Positions 43,108 to 53,530 are shown, counted from the first letter of the stretch. The stretch is 64,000 bases of DNA from Romboutsia weinsteinii (GCF_002250835.2 NZ_NOJY02000003.1:112908-176907); one strand, 5' to 3'. The notes: generated by a model not told the origin, from the letters alone. Program-made: numbers and translations.

Positions 43108-43734
43108 CTATAACGCTTTTACTACTTTATCGTAAACTTCATCACATATTCTAACGCCATCTTCAACTAATTTGTTTACTTCAGTTCTAACTTCATTAAC
43201 ATAATCTTGATCTTTTATAGAATTTATATTTATAACTACATTTAACTGCCCACCTAGTATAGCTGCTCTTAAACATTGAACTCCTACTCCAACATCACTT
43301 ATTGCAAGTCTCGATCCTTTGTCTACTAAATCTTCATGTAGTTTTATTGCTTCATAACATGCTCTTACTATGTTTAATGGTACTTCACATGCTACCTTTA
43401 ATGCACTTTCCATAGTTTCAGCTTTGAATTGTTTTTCTTCCTCTGTAGATGTCGGAAGACCATAAGCTTTAGATAAAGGATAGAATCCTTCTGCATCCTT
43501 GTCTATCATAGTTAATAAATCAGCTTCCAGCTTTGAAGCTCTAGCTAATGTATCTTTTACACTTTCTTCGTACTCTGCGTACTTCTTTTTACCTATTGTT
43601 AGGTTGCATACCATACTACCTAACGCCATACCTATAGCACCTACAAGTGCCGCAGCTCCACCGCCACCTGGTACTGCTGCTTTAGAAGCTAATACTTCAA
43701 CAAATTCTACACAACTTTTCTCAGATATATTCAT
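43108..43734 (-). CDS. fchA: Methenyltetrahydrofolate cyclohydrolase FchA
   Basis: 208 residues of the formiminotransferase-cyclodeaminase family: VPGGGGAAALVGAIGMALGS, LTIGKKKYAEYEE and KLHEDLVDKGSRLAISDV. It hydrates or closes methenyl-THF and formyl-THF. Encoded between fhs and folD. Confidence 0.93.
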   Translation of the reverse strand: MNISEKSCVEFVEVLASKAAVPGGGGAAALVGAIGMALGSMVCNLTIGKKKYAEYEESVKDTLARASKLEADLLTMIDKDAEGFYPLSKAYGLPTSTEEEKQFKAETMESALKVACEVPLNIVRACYEAIKLHEDLVDKGSRLAISDVGVGVQCLRAAILGGQLNVVININSIKDQDYVNEVRTEVNKLVEDGVRICDEVYDKVVKAL

Positions 43735-43787
43735 TAATTCTCCCCCTTAAGTACTATAAGGTATTGTTTTTTATATTTATGTATTAA

Positions 43788-43817
43788 GTAGTGTGTAGAT
43801 AAACACCTACACACTAC
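43788..43817 (-). terminator. Intercistronic hairpin between fhs and fchA
   Basis: An 11-bp perfect stem GTAGTGTGTAG/CTACACACTAC with an 8-base loop, 16 bases past the fhs stop. No T run follows on the minus strand, so it is more likely to protect or process the mRNA than to end it. Confidence 0.55.
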
Positions 43818-43833
43818 CAATTATTTTAATCTA

Positions 43834-45513
43834 TTAGAATAATCCTGCTATTACTCCATTTTCATCAACATCTATTCTTTCAGCTGCTGGAACTTTTGGA
43901 AGTCCAGGCATCTTCATTATTTCTCCTGTAAGAGCAACTATAAATCCAGCTCCAGCTGAAACTGTTAATTGTCTTACAGTTATATTAAATCCTGTAGGTC
44001 TTCCTAATTTAGTTAAATCATCAGTTAAAGAATATTGAGTTTTAGCCATACATATTGGCATATTCCCAAATCCTAAAGCTTCTAAGTTAGCTAATTCTTT
44101 CTTAGCTGCTGGAGTAAATACTACACCATCTGCTCCATATATCTTAGTAGCTATTGCATTTATTTTTTCTTCTATAGTTAAATCATCTTCATAACAGAAT
44201 TCAAAATTATTTTCTTCTTCATCTATCAATCTTAATACTTCCCTAGCTAATTCAGTTCCACCTTCTCCACCTTTAGCCCAAACTTGAGACAATGCAACAT
44301 TAACACCTAACTCTTGACATTTTTGTCTTACTAATTCAACTTCTGCTTTAGTGTCAGTAGGGAACTCATTTATAGCAACAACTGCTGGTAACTTATACAC
44401 TTGAGTTATATTCTCAACGTGCTTCAATAAGTTTGGAAGACCAGCTTCTAAAGCTTCTAAGTTTTCATTATTTAATTGATCCTTAGCAACTCCTCCATTG
44501 TATTTTAATGCTCTTACTGTAGCAACTATAATAACCGCTGCTGGTTTTATGTTTGCCATTCTACACTTAATATCTAAGAATTTTTCAGCACCAAGATCAG
44601 CACCAAATCCTCCTTCTGTTACTACATAGTCTGCAAAGTGCATAGCCATTCTTGTAGCTATAACAGAGTTACATCCATGAGCGATATTAGCAAATGGTCC
44701 ACCATGAACAAATGCAGGTGTTCCTTCTAAAGTTTGAACTAAGTTTGGTTTTAAAGCATCCTTTAATAAAGCTGCCATAGCACCATTAGCTTTTAACTGA
44801 GCTGCTGTTACAGGATCACCACTGAAGTTGTATCCAACTATTATTCTTCCTAACCTAGCTTTTAAATCAACTATATCGTCAGCTAGACAGAATGCTGCCA
44901 TTACTTCAGAAGCAACTGTTATATCAAATCCATCTTCTCTAGCAACACCATCAGCTCTAGATCCTAATCCATCAACGATATTTCTTAATTGTCTATCGTT
45001 CATGTCAACACATCTTCTCCAAGTAATTCTTCTACTATCTATTTGTAGTTCATTACCTTGGTGAATATGGTTATCTAACATTGCTGCTAATAAGTTATTT
45101 GCAGCTCCTATAGCATGGAAATCTCCTGTAAAGTGTAGGTTTATATCTTCCATAGGAACAACTTGTGCATATCCTCCACCTGCTGCTCCACCTTTTATAC
45201 CAAATACTGGACCTAAAGAAGGCTCTCTTAATGCCACTAATACATTTTTACCTAATTTAGCTAAACCATCTGCAACACCTATTGTTGTAGTTGTTTTTCC
45301 TTCTCCTGCTGGAGTTGGGTTTATAGCTGTAGTTAATATAACTTTAGATTTTTTGCCACCGTTATCTTTTTTCAGAAGATTATAGTCAACTTTAGCTTTA
45401 TATTTTCCATATAAATCTAAATCCTCTTCTGTTAATCCTAATTTTTTTGCTACTTCCCTTATATCTTGAGGTTTAGCCTCTTGAGCTATTTCAATATCAG
45501 ATTTGAATCCCAT
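43834..45513 (-). CDS. fhs: Formate-tetrahydrofolate ligase
   Basis: 559 residues with P-loop [18 protein letters not shown] (about residues 66-83), [17 protein letters not shown] and RASTFINPTG-type regions. It makes formyl-THF from formate, ATP and THF, the entry of the methyl branch. RBS GGAGGAGA is upstream of ATG 45513. The upstream gene is cooC. Confidence 0.96.
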   Translation of the reverse strand: MGFKSDIEIAQEAKPQDIREVAKKLGLTEEDLDLYGKYKAKVDYNLLKKDNGGKKSKVILTTAINPTPAGEGKTTTTIGVADGLAKLGKNVLVALREPSLGPVFGIKGGAAGGGYAQVVPMEDINLHFTGDFHAIGAANNLLAAMLDNHIHQGNELQIDSRRITWRRCVDMNDRQLRNIVDGLGSRADGVAREDGFDITVASEVMAAFCLADDIVDLKARLGRIIVGYNFSGDPVTAAQLKANGAMAALLKDALKPNLVQTLEGTPAFVHGGPFANIAHGCNSVIATRMAMHFADYVVTEGGFGADLGAEKFLDIKCRMANIKPAAVIIVATVRALKYNGGVAKDQLNNENLEALEAGLPNLLKHVENITQVYKLPAVVAINEFPTDTKAEVELVRQKCQELGVNVALSQVWAKGGEGGTELAREVLRLIDEEENNFEFCYEDDLTIEEKINAIATKIYGADGVVFTPAAKKELANLEALGFGNMPICMAKTQYSLTDDLTKLGRPTGFNITVRQLTVSAGAGFIVALTGEIMKMPGLPKVPAAERIDVDENGVIAGLF

Positions 45514-45613
45514 AATTTAATCTCCTCCACAAATTAATAATATTTATAACACTATGTATAATAGTGCTTCAAAAACTATTCATGAAGTATCTTTACATGA
45601 TTAGTTCTTAAAC

Positions 45614-46396
45614 TTATTTTAGGTTTTGTAATGACATTAATCTGTCTCTTATTACTCTTACCTGTTCTCTTGTTTCTTCACTTGTATCATATGGAGATTG
45701 ATTCGATCTGTCAGAATTTATAACGTCTTGGTTATAATAAATGAAACCTAAGGCTTCACCATTTTCTAAATTTTGTATTATAAATTCCTCATCTTCTTTG
45801 TTTCTAATTTTATTACCTACAACAAATACTTTTTTTACACCTATATCATTTCCTAGCTTTTTAACTTTTCTATAAGTTTGTAAACTTCTTTCTCCTGGTT
45901 CTACTACTACTATAAAAGCATCTACACCTTGGGCAGTACCTCTACCTAAGTGCTCTATACCAGCTTCCATATCCATAACCACTACGTCTTTATTTTGTAG
46001 TATTAAGTGAGAACATAGTCTCTTTAGTAGGACATGCTCTGGACATACACATCCAGAACCACCAGAATCAACAGTACCAAGAGTAAGTAATCTCACTCCA
46101 TTATGTTCTTTACAATAATTATCCGGTATATCATCAACCTTTGGATTTAATTTGAACATCTTATTAAAAGTACCTGTTTCTGCAGCTGTTCTATCTGAAA
46201 CTAACTTTTTCATGTCTGATATAGGAACTAATGAGTCATATACGTCTCGAGGAAATCCTAATGCTAATGCTAAATTAGCGTCTGGATCAGCATCTACAGC
46301 AACAACTCTATACCCGTCTTCAGCAAACATTCTAGATAACATTGAAGAAAAAGTCGTTTTACCTACTCCACCTTTACCTGTTATTGCTATTTTCAT
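45614..46396 (-). CDS. cooC: CooC, CO dehydrogenase nickel insertion ATPase
   Basis: 260 residues from ATG 46396 (MKIAITGKGGVGKTT); AAAGGATGG lies upstream, and the frame opening at 46417 is not a better start. Deviant Walker A GKGGVGKTT (7-15), VVDADPDANLA and SGCVCPEHVLL, a CxC site. It uses ATP to insert nickel into the C-cluster of CooS, which is encoded just upstream. A strong hairpin lies between it and cooS. Confidence 0.93.
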   Translation of the reverse strand: MKIAITGKGGVGKTTFSSMLSRMFAEDGYRVVAVDADPDANLALALGFPRDVYDSLVPISDMKKLVSDRTAAETGTFNKMFKLNPKVDDIPDNYCKEHNGVRLLTLGTVDSGGSGCVCPEHVLLKRLCSHLILQNKDVVVMDMEAGIEHLGRGTAQGVDAFIVVVEPGERSLQTYRKVKKLGNDIGVKKVFVVGNKIRNKEDEEFIIQNLENGEALGFIYYNQDVINSDRSNQSPYDTSEETREQVRVIRDRLMSLQNLK

Positions 46397-46507
46397 ATTA
46401 TACCATCCTTTTGTCATTCGTAACCATCTATGGTTATTTTTTTATTTTATTTTAGAAATAATTCGTATTTTAGCGACCATTTGATACTCAATTGATAAAA
46501 AACGTTT

Positions 46508-46545
46508 GCTATAGTTTATTTTTTACATGCAAAATAAACTATAGC
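46508..46545 (-). terminator. Strong hairpin between cooS and cooC
   Basis: A 15-bp perfect stem GCTATAGTTTATTTT/AAAATAAACTATAGC and, on the minus strand, AAACGTTTTTTATC. It may be a partial terminator that lets cooS mRNA exceed that of the maturation and methyl-branch genes. Confidence 0.65.
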
Positions 46546-46630
46546 TAGTTCTATCAAGAACTTATTATTTTAAAATTACTGACTTTTCAAAGTAGTATTT
46601 ATAGTTTTATAATCATTTATTTAATTTATA

Positions 46631-48565
46631 TTAAGCTTCTGCACCAGCTTCAACTTTTTCATTCATTCTCTCTTCTACTAAGTTTTCAAAATGAACACGT
46701 TTCTTTTCTATATCTTGAATAATTATTTGAGCTAATTCTTGTGGGTTTTCATTTACTGTGAATTTAGCTCCAACCATATCTTGTAATTCTCCACATAATA
46801 TTTCTACAGCTCTTGAAGAACCTGTAACTGGAGGCATTACACCTAAGTATGTGTCTATACCAGAAGCTACAACATAAGATCCTATAGCTACTGCTTTTTC
46901 TGACATCCACTCTGGAGCTACTCCTGCTACCGGAAGATCAGACATATCCATATCTAATAACTTAGCAGTTCCTCCTACTACATCTAATATACGGCTACAG
47001 TCAACACAAGAACCTAAATGTAGAACTGGTGGTATATCTACTAGATCACAAACTGTAGCAAGACCTTTACCTGCAAGTTTTCTAGCTTCTTTAGTCATTA
47101 AACCAAATTTAGCTGCTGCTGAAGCACCACATCCTGTAGTAACTACAAGTATATCGTTTTTAATTAATTCTTTCATTATTGTTACGTGAGCTAAGTTTGA
47201 AACTCCTTTTGCATTGTTACATCCAACTACACCTACTGCTCCTCTTAATACCCCAGATTTTAAACAATCTGCTAAAGGTTTAAGTGTTCCTGCAGGATCT
47301 ATATGAGAGTTTACAACTCTATCTAGTTGACCTAATATTGCATCTGCGCTATATCCAACTGTTGCTTTAGATTTTAATTCTGGTATAAGTACTTTTTCTT
47401 TATCTCTATTTTTAAAGTTTAATACTGCTTCTTTAACTATTTTATATCCATCTGCATATGCAGTTTCTTCTGAGAATTCCATATATGTTGAACCAGCTAT
47501 TTTAGCCTTTGGAGATGTTGTTATGAATTTTGTGTGATAGCAGTCAGCAACTTTTGCTAATGCTGGGAATATACATTGAACGTCAACTATCATAGCTTCC
47601 ACTGCACCAGTTACTATTGCAAGTTCTTGTTGGTGGAAGTCTCCAGCTGTTTTTACACCATGTCTCATTGTAACTTCATTACCTGTACAGCACATACCTG
47701 CTAAGTTTATTCCATCAGCTCCCATTTCTTTAGCCAAAGCTACTAGTTCTGGGTCTTCTGATGCTAAAACTATCATTTCTGATAATGATGGTTCATGACC
47801 ATGTAATATTATATTTACTTTATTATCTTCTAAAACACCTAGGTTAGCTTCTGTTTCTCTTACTGTAGGTGTTCCAAATAAGATATCACTGAATCTAGTA
47901 CCTATCATAGATCCAACCCATCCATCTGCTAATGCAGTTCTAAGCGACATATGTATTAAACTATCTATATCACCTGTACAACCTATGTGAGTTGAATGCA
48001 TTATTGTTGCAATTTCTCTATCTATTGCTCTTGGCTCTATACCAAGGTCTTTCCAAATTTTTTGTCTTGGCTCTGGAGCATTCTTTAAGAATCTTGCTAC
48101 CCCATGAGGTTTACCAAATTCCATTAATGCAACATCTGCAACTTCGTGAGCTATATCATAGATATCTCTACCTTCTGTTTCTACATCCCACTCTTTTGCT
48201 AATATTATTAATTTTTCTTCATCTCTTATTTTATAATTTCCATCTCTACTACTTAATGCCATAGTATGAGCTATATCTCTAGCATGGTCAGAGTGAGCTG
48301 CTGTCCCCCCAGCAACCATTCTTGCAAAGTTTCTACCTACTATAACATGCTCATCAGCTCCACATATACCTCTTGGAGTTTTAGGAGTTATTCTACAAGG
48401 TCCCATACCGCATATTCTACAACAATTACCTTGAAGACCAAATCCACATTGACTTTTAAATCCTTGCTTCCTATCGTACATTGTTTCTACGCCATCTTTT
48501 TCTGCCTTATCTAGCAATACGTGGCTATTCAAATCGATAGTCATCATTTTTTTATCCATATTCAT
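46631..48565 (-). CDS. cooS: Anaerobic carbon-monoxide dehydrogenase catalytic subunit
   Basis: 644 residues. The N-terminal cysteines form the B and D clusters (CGFGLQGNCCRICGMGPC, with GICGADEHVIVGRN). The C-cluster ligands are in HIGCTGDIDSL, MCCTGNE, CGASAAAK and VDCSR. It interconverts CO2 and CO for ACS. ATG 48565 has two GGGGAT sequences upstream; ATG 48559 is an alternative start. It heads the operon of about 16 kb. Confidence 0.96.
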   Translation of the reverse strand: MNMDKKMMTIDLNSHVLLDKAEKDGVETMYDRKQGFKSQCGFGLQGNCCRICGMGPCRITPKTPRGICGADEHVIVGRNFARMVAGGTAAHSDHARDIAHTMALSSRDGNYKIRDEEKLIILAKEWDVETEGRDIYDIAHEVADVALMEFGKPHGVARFLKNAPEPRQKIWKDLGIEPRAIDREIATIMHSTHIGCTGDIDSLIHMSLRTALADGWVGSMIGTRFSDILFGTPTVRETEANLGVLEDNKVNIILHGHEPSLSEMIVLASEDPELVALAKEMGADGINLAGMCCTGNEVTMRHGVKTAGDFHQQELAIVTGAVEAMIVDVQCIFPALAKVADCYHTKFITTSPKAKIAGSTYMEFSEETAYADGYKIVKEAVLNFKNRDKEKVLIPELKSKATVGYSADAILGQLDRVVNSHIDPAGTLKPLADCLKSGVLRGAVGVVGCNNAKGVSNLAHVTIMKELIKNDILVVTTGCGASAAAKFGLMTKEARKLAGKGLATVCDLVDIPPVLHLGSCVDCSRILDVVGGTAKLLDMDMSDLPVAGVAPEWMSEKAVAIGSYVVASGIDTYLGVMPPVTGSSRAVEILCGELQDMVGAKFTVNENPQELAQIIIQDIEKKRVHFENLVEERMNEKVEAGAEA

Positions 48566-49200
48566 ATCCCCTATCCCCTTTTTTTGATTTTAAAATCCTT
48601 AGGTGACTAAAAAAATATGTCTGTTTTAACAAAAATATTGTTATTTAAAAATAAGCATTATCTAATTTGATTATATACTAATTTCTAGCCATTTTGGTAG
48701 TTTTTTAAATATTTTTTTAACACAATTATCCATTTTATTTTTATTTTATTTTTTCATTTTATTTTACTAAATTCAACATTTTTTTAATATATAAATATAA
48801 AATCTGCATAAATTTATTTTTATATAAATGTTAATTTTAAGCATAATAATAGAAATATAAGTATTTAGCCTATGCTTATCTATATGTCTCAGAAAATATT
48901 TTATTTTATATTTCTATAATGTTTTTATATAATTTATTTTATATCTCAATAAATAAAACATTTTTTACTTATCTTTATGTTCAATTAGCTTATTTTCATT
49001 TAGATAATATACTTATTTTTTTGACATTTTAATAACAATTTTTTATTTATACAAGTAATATTAATTTTGTAATATTGAGTCTAATATTGGCATATTTTAT
49101 ATTTATGACATTAAATATGTAAATATAATCTCTTGCTAAAATCATATTTTAAATAATATAGATAAAGTTATCAGAATAATAAATTCTTGTTACACAAAAA
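48566..49200. promoter_or_regulatory. Promoter region of the Wood-Ljungdahl operon and AT-rich spacer
   Basis: On the minus strand TATAAT lies at 48670-48675. Where a -35 hexamer is expected there is no TTGACA-like sequence; instead a dyad CTACCA-AAA-TGGCTAG (48685-48700) covers that site. In the leader of about 98 nt a second dyad TAACAA-N5-TTGTTA (48627-48643) is present. It is opposite in orientation to the usual Rex box halves. Bases 48705-49195 are AT-rich; apart from a plus-strand TTGACA at 49021 I see nothing. Confidence 0.5.
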
Positions 49201-49238
49201 ATATCCTCTAAGAAATTATATAATTTCTTAGAGGATAT
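49201..49238 (-). terminator. Intrinsic terminator of the TPR gene operon
   Basis: An 18-bp perfect stem (49201-49218 with 49221-49238) followed by six T's on the minus strand. Confidence 0.9.
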
Positions 49239-49243
49239 TAAAT

Positions 49244-50386
49244 TTATCTATACTTATCTAATTCTCTTAAGCAAGCTACTGTGATTTCATCCTGTGGATC
49301 TAATTCATATGCTCTTTCTATAAAGTAAATAGCATCATCTAAATCTCCATTATTTAAATATGCCATACCTAAGTTGCATAATATTTCTGGATCCTCTTTT
49401 ATCTTGGCCGCAGTTTCAAATAATTCTATTGCTCTTTCCATATTAAATGAACTTGCTTCACAAAGAGCTAATTCTACCATAGCATCTACTTGGTGAGGCT
49501 TTAGTAATAATATTTTTTCGAAGTATTGTTTAGCCGATTCTATTTCATTCATATTTTTATAAGCTAAACCTATCATGAATAAAAGATTCCACCAATCAGA
49601 GTGTTCTTCTTCTAATGGACGTAATTTTTCTAGTCCTTCTTCATTTTTACCTTGGAACACTAATGTATATCCTTCTTCATACTGAACCTTAAAGTCCATT
49701 TTACCTATATTTTCTTGTACTTCAGCCATTAAATCAGGCTCTAGACCTAATTTTTGAGCTTCTTCCCATATAACTTTAGATTTTACATACTGACCTTGAT
49801 TATAATAATGGTATCCTAAGTGATAATAAGCTAAAGCAAATCCTTCATCTAACTGAACTACCATTTCTAACTTCTCAAGCGCTTCAAGTAAAAACTTGTT
49901 CATAGCTTCATCATCTGAATCTTTTTGATGCTTTTGAGCTACTTCTTGACAAACGATAGCATAATGATACATTCCTTCTATATCATTTGGATACATTGTT
50001 ATTAGTGCCTTTAAATATATTAATGAATCTGTATATTCACCAATATCAAAATATTTTCTAGACATATATCCAGCATATGCTCTAATATCTATATCAATAT
50101 TTGTAGCTAATGCGTCTAAAAACTTTCTATATTCATCATTATATTTAAACTTGCTATCTATACCGATTATGTATATCATAGCATCTGCTATAGACATAGA
50201 ATTTATCTTCTCTTGAGCAGTTTCTTCTTTAATTCCTTTTACTAGTACTTCATTTTTTATAGGAACATCTAGTCCAGCTTTAGGTATTTCATATCCTTTT
50301 AATTGAAATTCTCCCTCACTTTTTAATGTAATAAAAGCTAGCTCTTCTGTTTTCTTTAATAAATATTTTTCTATCTTAAAATTCAT
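49244..50386 (-). CDS. Tetratricopeptide-repeat protein
   Basis: 380 residues with about six TPR-like helical repeats in the second part (about 95-370), such as YHLGYHYYNQGQYVKSKVIW, IGLAYKNMNEIESAKQYFEK and LGMAYLNNGDLDDAIYFIE. No signal peptide. TPRs bind partner proteins; the partner is unknown. It follows the B12-binding radical SAM gene with a 10-base gap, so the two are probably co-transcribed. Confidence 0.8.
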   Translation of the reverse strand: MNFKIEKYLLKKTEELAFITLKSEGEFQLKGYEIPKAGLDVPIKNEVLVKGIKEETAQEKINSMSIADAMIYIIGIDSKFKYNDEYRKFLDALATNIDIDIRAYAGYMSRKYFDIGEYTDSLIYLKALITMYPNDIEGMYHYAIVCQEVAQKHQKDSDDEAMNKFLLEALEKLEMVVQLDEGFALAYYHLGYHYYNQGQYVKSKVIWEEAQKLGLEPDLMAEVQENIGKMDFKVQYEEGYTLVFQGKNEEGLEKLRPLEEEHSDWWNLLFMIGLAYKNMNEIESAKQYFEKILLLKPHQVDAMVELALCEASSFNMERAIELFETAAKIKEDPEILCNLGMAYLNNGDLDDAIYFIERAYELDPQDEITVACLRELDKYR

Positions 50387-50395
50387 CTTAACCTC

Positions 50396-52150
50396 CTATA
50401 TTTCCACGCTGTAGGCTTTTGATTTTTCAAATATTTTTTTATCATCATATACGAATAGTACTATATTTTCATCTAACTCTAACTTACTACGTATATCTTT
50501 CTTTAATTCTAAAATATTAAATCTAAAAGGCTCAAAATGAACATATTTTATAATATGTTTTGCTGGCGTATTTGTAAAGCTAGGTAAATATTTGCTTAAG
50601 TTCTCTTCATCCTGTAAAAATACGTGACATCTATTTTTGAAGTCTTCTATTTCTAACTTAGTAAAGAACTGAGGCACATTAGATGTTTTACCTAGTGATA
50701 TATAATCGTATTTTAGTATATCATTAAATAAGTCTTTGTTCACATTTATTTTTTCATTGTAAAAATCTAGTAATATTTTATATAATGCATTTTTACCTTG
50801 AGCCATATCAAAGTATCCATTTTCATCAAAATATGTAGCAAAATCTTCAAAGAATTTAAATGGACTTTGGCTATAGAAATTATGAATTATATATCTCATT
50901 GATAACACAAAGTTTTTAGAGTTATAATATTTTTCTAATATTTCCTCTATATCTTTTAACTTCAATATCTCAGTATAGCTTATATAATCATTGTATAAAA
51001 TCTCATATGGTGCATAGTCCTTATATTTGTATCCATGATCATTTGCAGTATTTCTTACACCTGTACCTTTAATCATTTTTAAGAATCCTAGTTGTAAATG
51101 TTCTATTCCTAAGTTAAATACATCATTAAATGAGTTCTCAAAACTTTCATATCCTTCATATGGAAGACCTGCAATTAAATCTAGATGTTGGTGAATATTT
51201 CTATATGATGCTACTTTTTGAACTACATAAGATAATTTCTTAAAGTCATCTCTTCTACCTACTGCATCTAGTGATTTTTGATTTGTTGTTTGTACTCCTA
51301 TTTCAAATTGGAATAATCCCTCTTTACAATCTTTTAAGAAGTCTAACATCTCGTCATCTAGTAAATGTGCTGTAACTTCAAAGTGATAAGTTGTATAGTC
51401 ATTATCATTTTCCATAAGGAAATTCATAATTTCCATAGCAAACTTTTTATTAGCATTAAAAGTCCTATCTATAAATTTAATTTGAGACACTCTAGCATCT
51501 ATTAATTTTTTTAAATCTCTTTTTACTCTATCTATACCGAAGTATCTTAATCCTTTTAGTGTAGATGATAAACAATACTGACAGTTAAATGGACATCCTC
51601 TTGATGTCTCATAGTATACTATCCTATTTTCGTACTCTTTTGGATCTAAGTTTTCGTAAGGGCTAGGTATTTCATCCAAGTTTTGTAATAAGGCCTTCGG
51701 TTTATTTTTTATAATTTCATTTCCATCTCTATATACTACACCCTCAACATCTTCAATATGTTTCTTACCTTGTAGGTGTAGTACCAAATCTCTAAATACT
51801 AATTCCCCTTCTCCACATAGTATATAATCTACAAAAGGATAGTTCCTCATAGAACATTCACTATCATAAGTTACTTCTGGACCACCTAGCGCTATCTTAG
51901 TATTAGGCTTAACTTTCTTTATATTGTCGCAAAGTTTTACTATATCATATACATTCCATATGTAAGTTGAAAATAATATTATGTCATAGTCATTCTTATA
52001 TATATCTTTTAGTATATAGTCTAAATCATTATTTATTGTATACTCTCTTATTTCTACTTCTTCTAAGTCTCTTACAAACTCTTTTAGGTATCTTATAGCT
52101 AAATTTGTATGAATAAACTTAGAGTTTAATGTTGTCAGTAATATTTTCAA
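50396..52150 (-). CDS. B12-binding domain radical SAM protein (DUF4080 type)
   Basis: 584 residues. The N-terminal cobalamin-binding Rossmann fold (about 1-130) has ALGGPEVTYD, and the radical SAM motif is in SRGCPFNCQYCLSS (CxxxCxxC). A C-terminal DUF4080-type region follows. The usual B12 motif DxHxxG is not seen, as in many members of the group, so cobalamin binding is not certain. The family is common in Clostridia and lacks a defined substrate. Confidence 0.8.
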   Translation of the reverse strand: MKILLTTLNSKFIHTNLAIRYLKEFVRDLEEVEIREYTINNDLDYILKDIYKNDYDIILFSTYIWNVYDIVKLCDNIKKVKPNTKIALGGPEVTYDSECSMRNYPFVDYILCGEGELVFRDLVLHLQGKKHIEDVEGVVYRDGNEIIKNKPKALLQNLDEIPSPYENLDPKEYENRIVYYETSRGCPFNCQYCLSSTLKGLRYFGIDRVKRDLKKLIDARVSQIKFIDRTFNANKKFAMEIMNFLMENDNDYTTYHFEVTAHLLDDEMLDFLKDCKEGLFQFEIGVQTTNQKSLDAVGRRDDFKKLSYVVQKVASYRNIHQHLDLIAGLPYEGYESFENSFNDVFNLGIEHLQLGFLKMIKGTGVRNTANDHGYKYKDYAPYEILYNDYISYTEILKLKDIEEILEKYYNSKNFVLSMRYIIHNFYSQSPFKFFEDFATYFDENGYFDMAQGKNALYKILLDFYNEKINVNKDLFNDILKYDYISLGKTSNVPQFFTKLEIEDFKNRCHVFLQDEENLSKYLPSFTNTPAKHIIKYVHFEPFRFNILELKKDIRSKLELDENIVLFVYDDKKIFEKSKAYSVEI

Positions 52151-52310
52151 AATATTTCACCTCTATATTAAGATTATCTATTGTTTTGCATTATTTTTAG
52201 GTTAAAATAGTATATGTAATATCTTATCAATTTCTCAAAAAAAAGAAGGTTTTTTATTAATTTTTGTAGAAATATTATATAAGTACTACTATTCAGAAAG
52301 GGAGTTTTTT

Positions 52311-52511
52311 ATGGAATTAATTGACCAAGTATCTATAAGCGCTTTATCTAAAAGGGATTTACTACTTATTATAAAAGCATTAGAATATACTAATGATAAT
52401 ACAAACCTTGAAGATTTTATTGAACTTAGAAATAATATAGTAAAAGAGCTATGCTTCTTAACTAATACTACAGAAGAACAATTCGTTACGTACTTAGAAT
52501 CTTCTAATTAA
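52311..52511 (+). CDS. Small protein of unknown function (66 residues)
   Basis: An acidic, helical protein, MELIDQVSISALSKRD onward, with no recognised family, no signal peptide and no membrane segment. AAAGGGAG lies upstream of ATG 52311 and a TATATAAG-like box near 52275. It ends 11 bases before the convergent stop at 52522 with no clear terminator between. The good start signals make me think it is real. Confidence 0.55.
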   Translation: MELIDQVSISALSKRDLLLIIKALEYTNDNTNLEDFIELRNNIVKELCFLTNTTEEQFVTYLESSN

Positions 52512-52521
52512 AACTTAAAAA

Positions 52522-53445
52522 TTATGATTTTTTAAATTTTAGTGTGTATTCTCCAGATTTAGATTGAACTTTAACTCTAAGTATATTATCACTAAAATTT
52601 TTAGATACAATTGTTATTTGATTAAGTATTGGGTCTAATTTAGATTCACCTTCATTAAGACCTATTAAGCTTCTTGGGTCTGCACTTTGATTGTATACTT
52701 TCTTATTGATTTTATACTTTCTCAGCTTAATAATGTATTCTGACATTGATAAAGTAAAGTCTATATTATCTATCTCTTCTTCGCCATCTTCACCAAGTAT
52801 AGATAATATAGATTTTTTCATGCTTTCTATTCCATCAATACTTATTTCTCTATCCTCTATATAAATATCATATAAAATATTTAATACAGTAGTTATTATT
52901 TTACTGTCATCATAATCTTCTACTTTTAGCTCCATATACTTATCAATTTCTTGTATAAAGTTTATTCTCGCCATCTGAAATTTAATAGTACTCATCTTAT
53001 CTAAATCCACTACTAGACCTATAATTTTTTCTTTTATAGACTGTAGTAAGTCTACATATTCTATATTTTTATTTTCTAGTAAAGTATGTACTGTGCAATT
53101 GTACATTACAGTCCCTAATATATAATCAAATAAATATTGCTCTTTTTTTAGATATTTTACATACTTTTGCATTAGCTTGACTGCTTCATCTTCACTTCTC
53201 TGAATATTTGTATTTGCAAGCATTATAGGTAGTAAAATATTAAGTATACTATTATGTTGCGGCTTCTCACCATAGAAATTATAGTAAATAAGCTCGTCTT
53301 TTAACCTGTTATTATCTATATAAACGTATCTTTGTGTGTCATCATCTATCATACATTTTGTATTGATAGTCATTAAATTTTTTAGTGACTTATTTTCTAT
53401 TCCAAAAGCAGCTATATATGATTTTTTTATTATATTATCCTTCAT
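52522..53445 (-). CDS. Uncharacterised 307-residue protein
   Basis: I do not recognise this protein. It is mostly helical and soluble, with long charged stretches (AVKLMQKYVKYLKKEQYLFD, LQSIKEKIIGLVVDLDKM), no signal peptide and no membrane segment. The reading frame is long and has typical codon use, and it follows argS after a terminator. It could be a clostridial lineage-specific protein. Confidence 0.6.
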   Translation of the reverse strand: MKDNIIKKSYIAAFGIENKSLKNLMTINTKCMIDDDTQRYVYIDNNRLKDELIYYNFYGEKPQHNSILNILLPIMLANTNIQRSEDEAVKLMQKYVKYLKKEQYLFDYILGTVMYNCTVHTLLENKNIEYVDLLQSIKEKIIGLVVDLDKMSTIKFQMARINFIQEIDKYMELKVEDYDDSKIITTVLNILYDIYIEDREISIDGIESMKKSILSILGEDGEEEIDNIDFTLSMSEYIIKLRKYKINKKVYNQSADPRSLIGLNEGESKLDPILNQITIVSKNFSDNILRVKVQSKSGEYTLKFKKS

Positions 53446-53530
53446 GTATATTACCTTCCTAACGTAATACCCTATTAATTATTTTTATCAGTTAATATAT
53501 TTAATATACTCACTCACTTAAACAAAAAGA

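Noticed and set aside
48627..48643. TAACAA-N5-TTGTTA considered as a Rex site
   Set aside because: Rex boxes have TTGTTAA...TTAACAA with the halves in the other order; only reported as an unidentified dyad.
49021..49200. TTGACA-N17-TATTTA on the plus strand in the spacer upstream of the Wood-Ljungdahl operon
   Set aside because: Poor -10 and no gene, hairpin pair or RNA-like structure downstream other than the TPR terminator; likely chance in AT-rich DNA.
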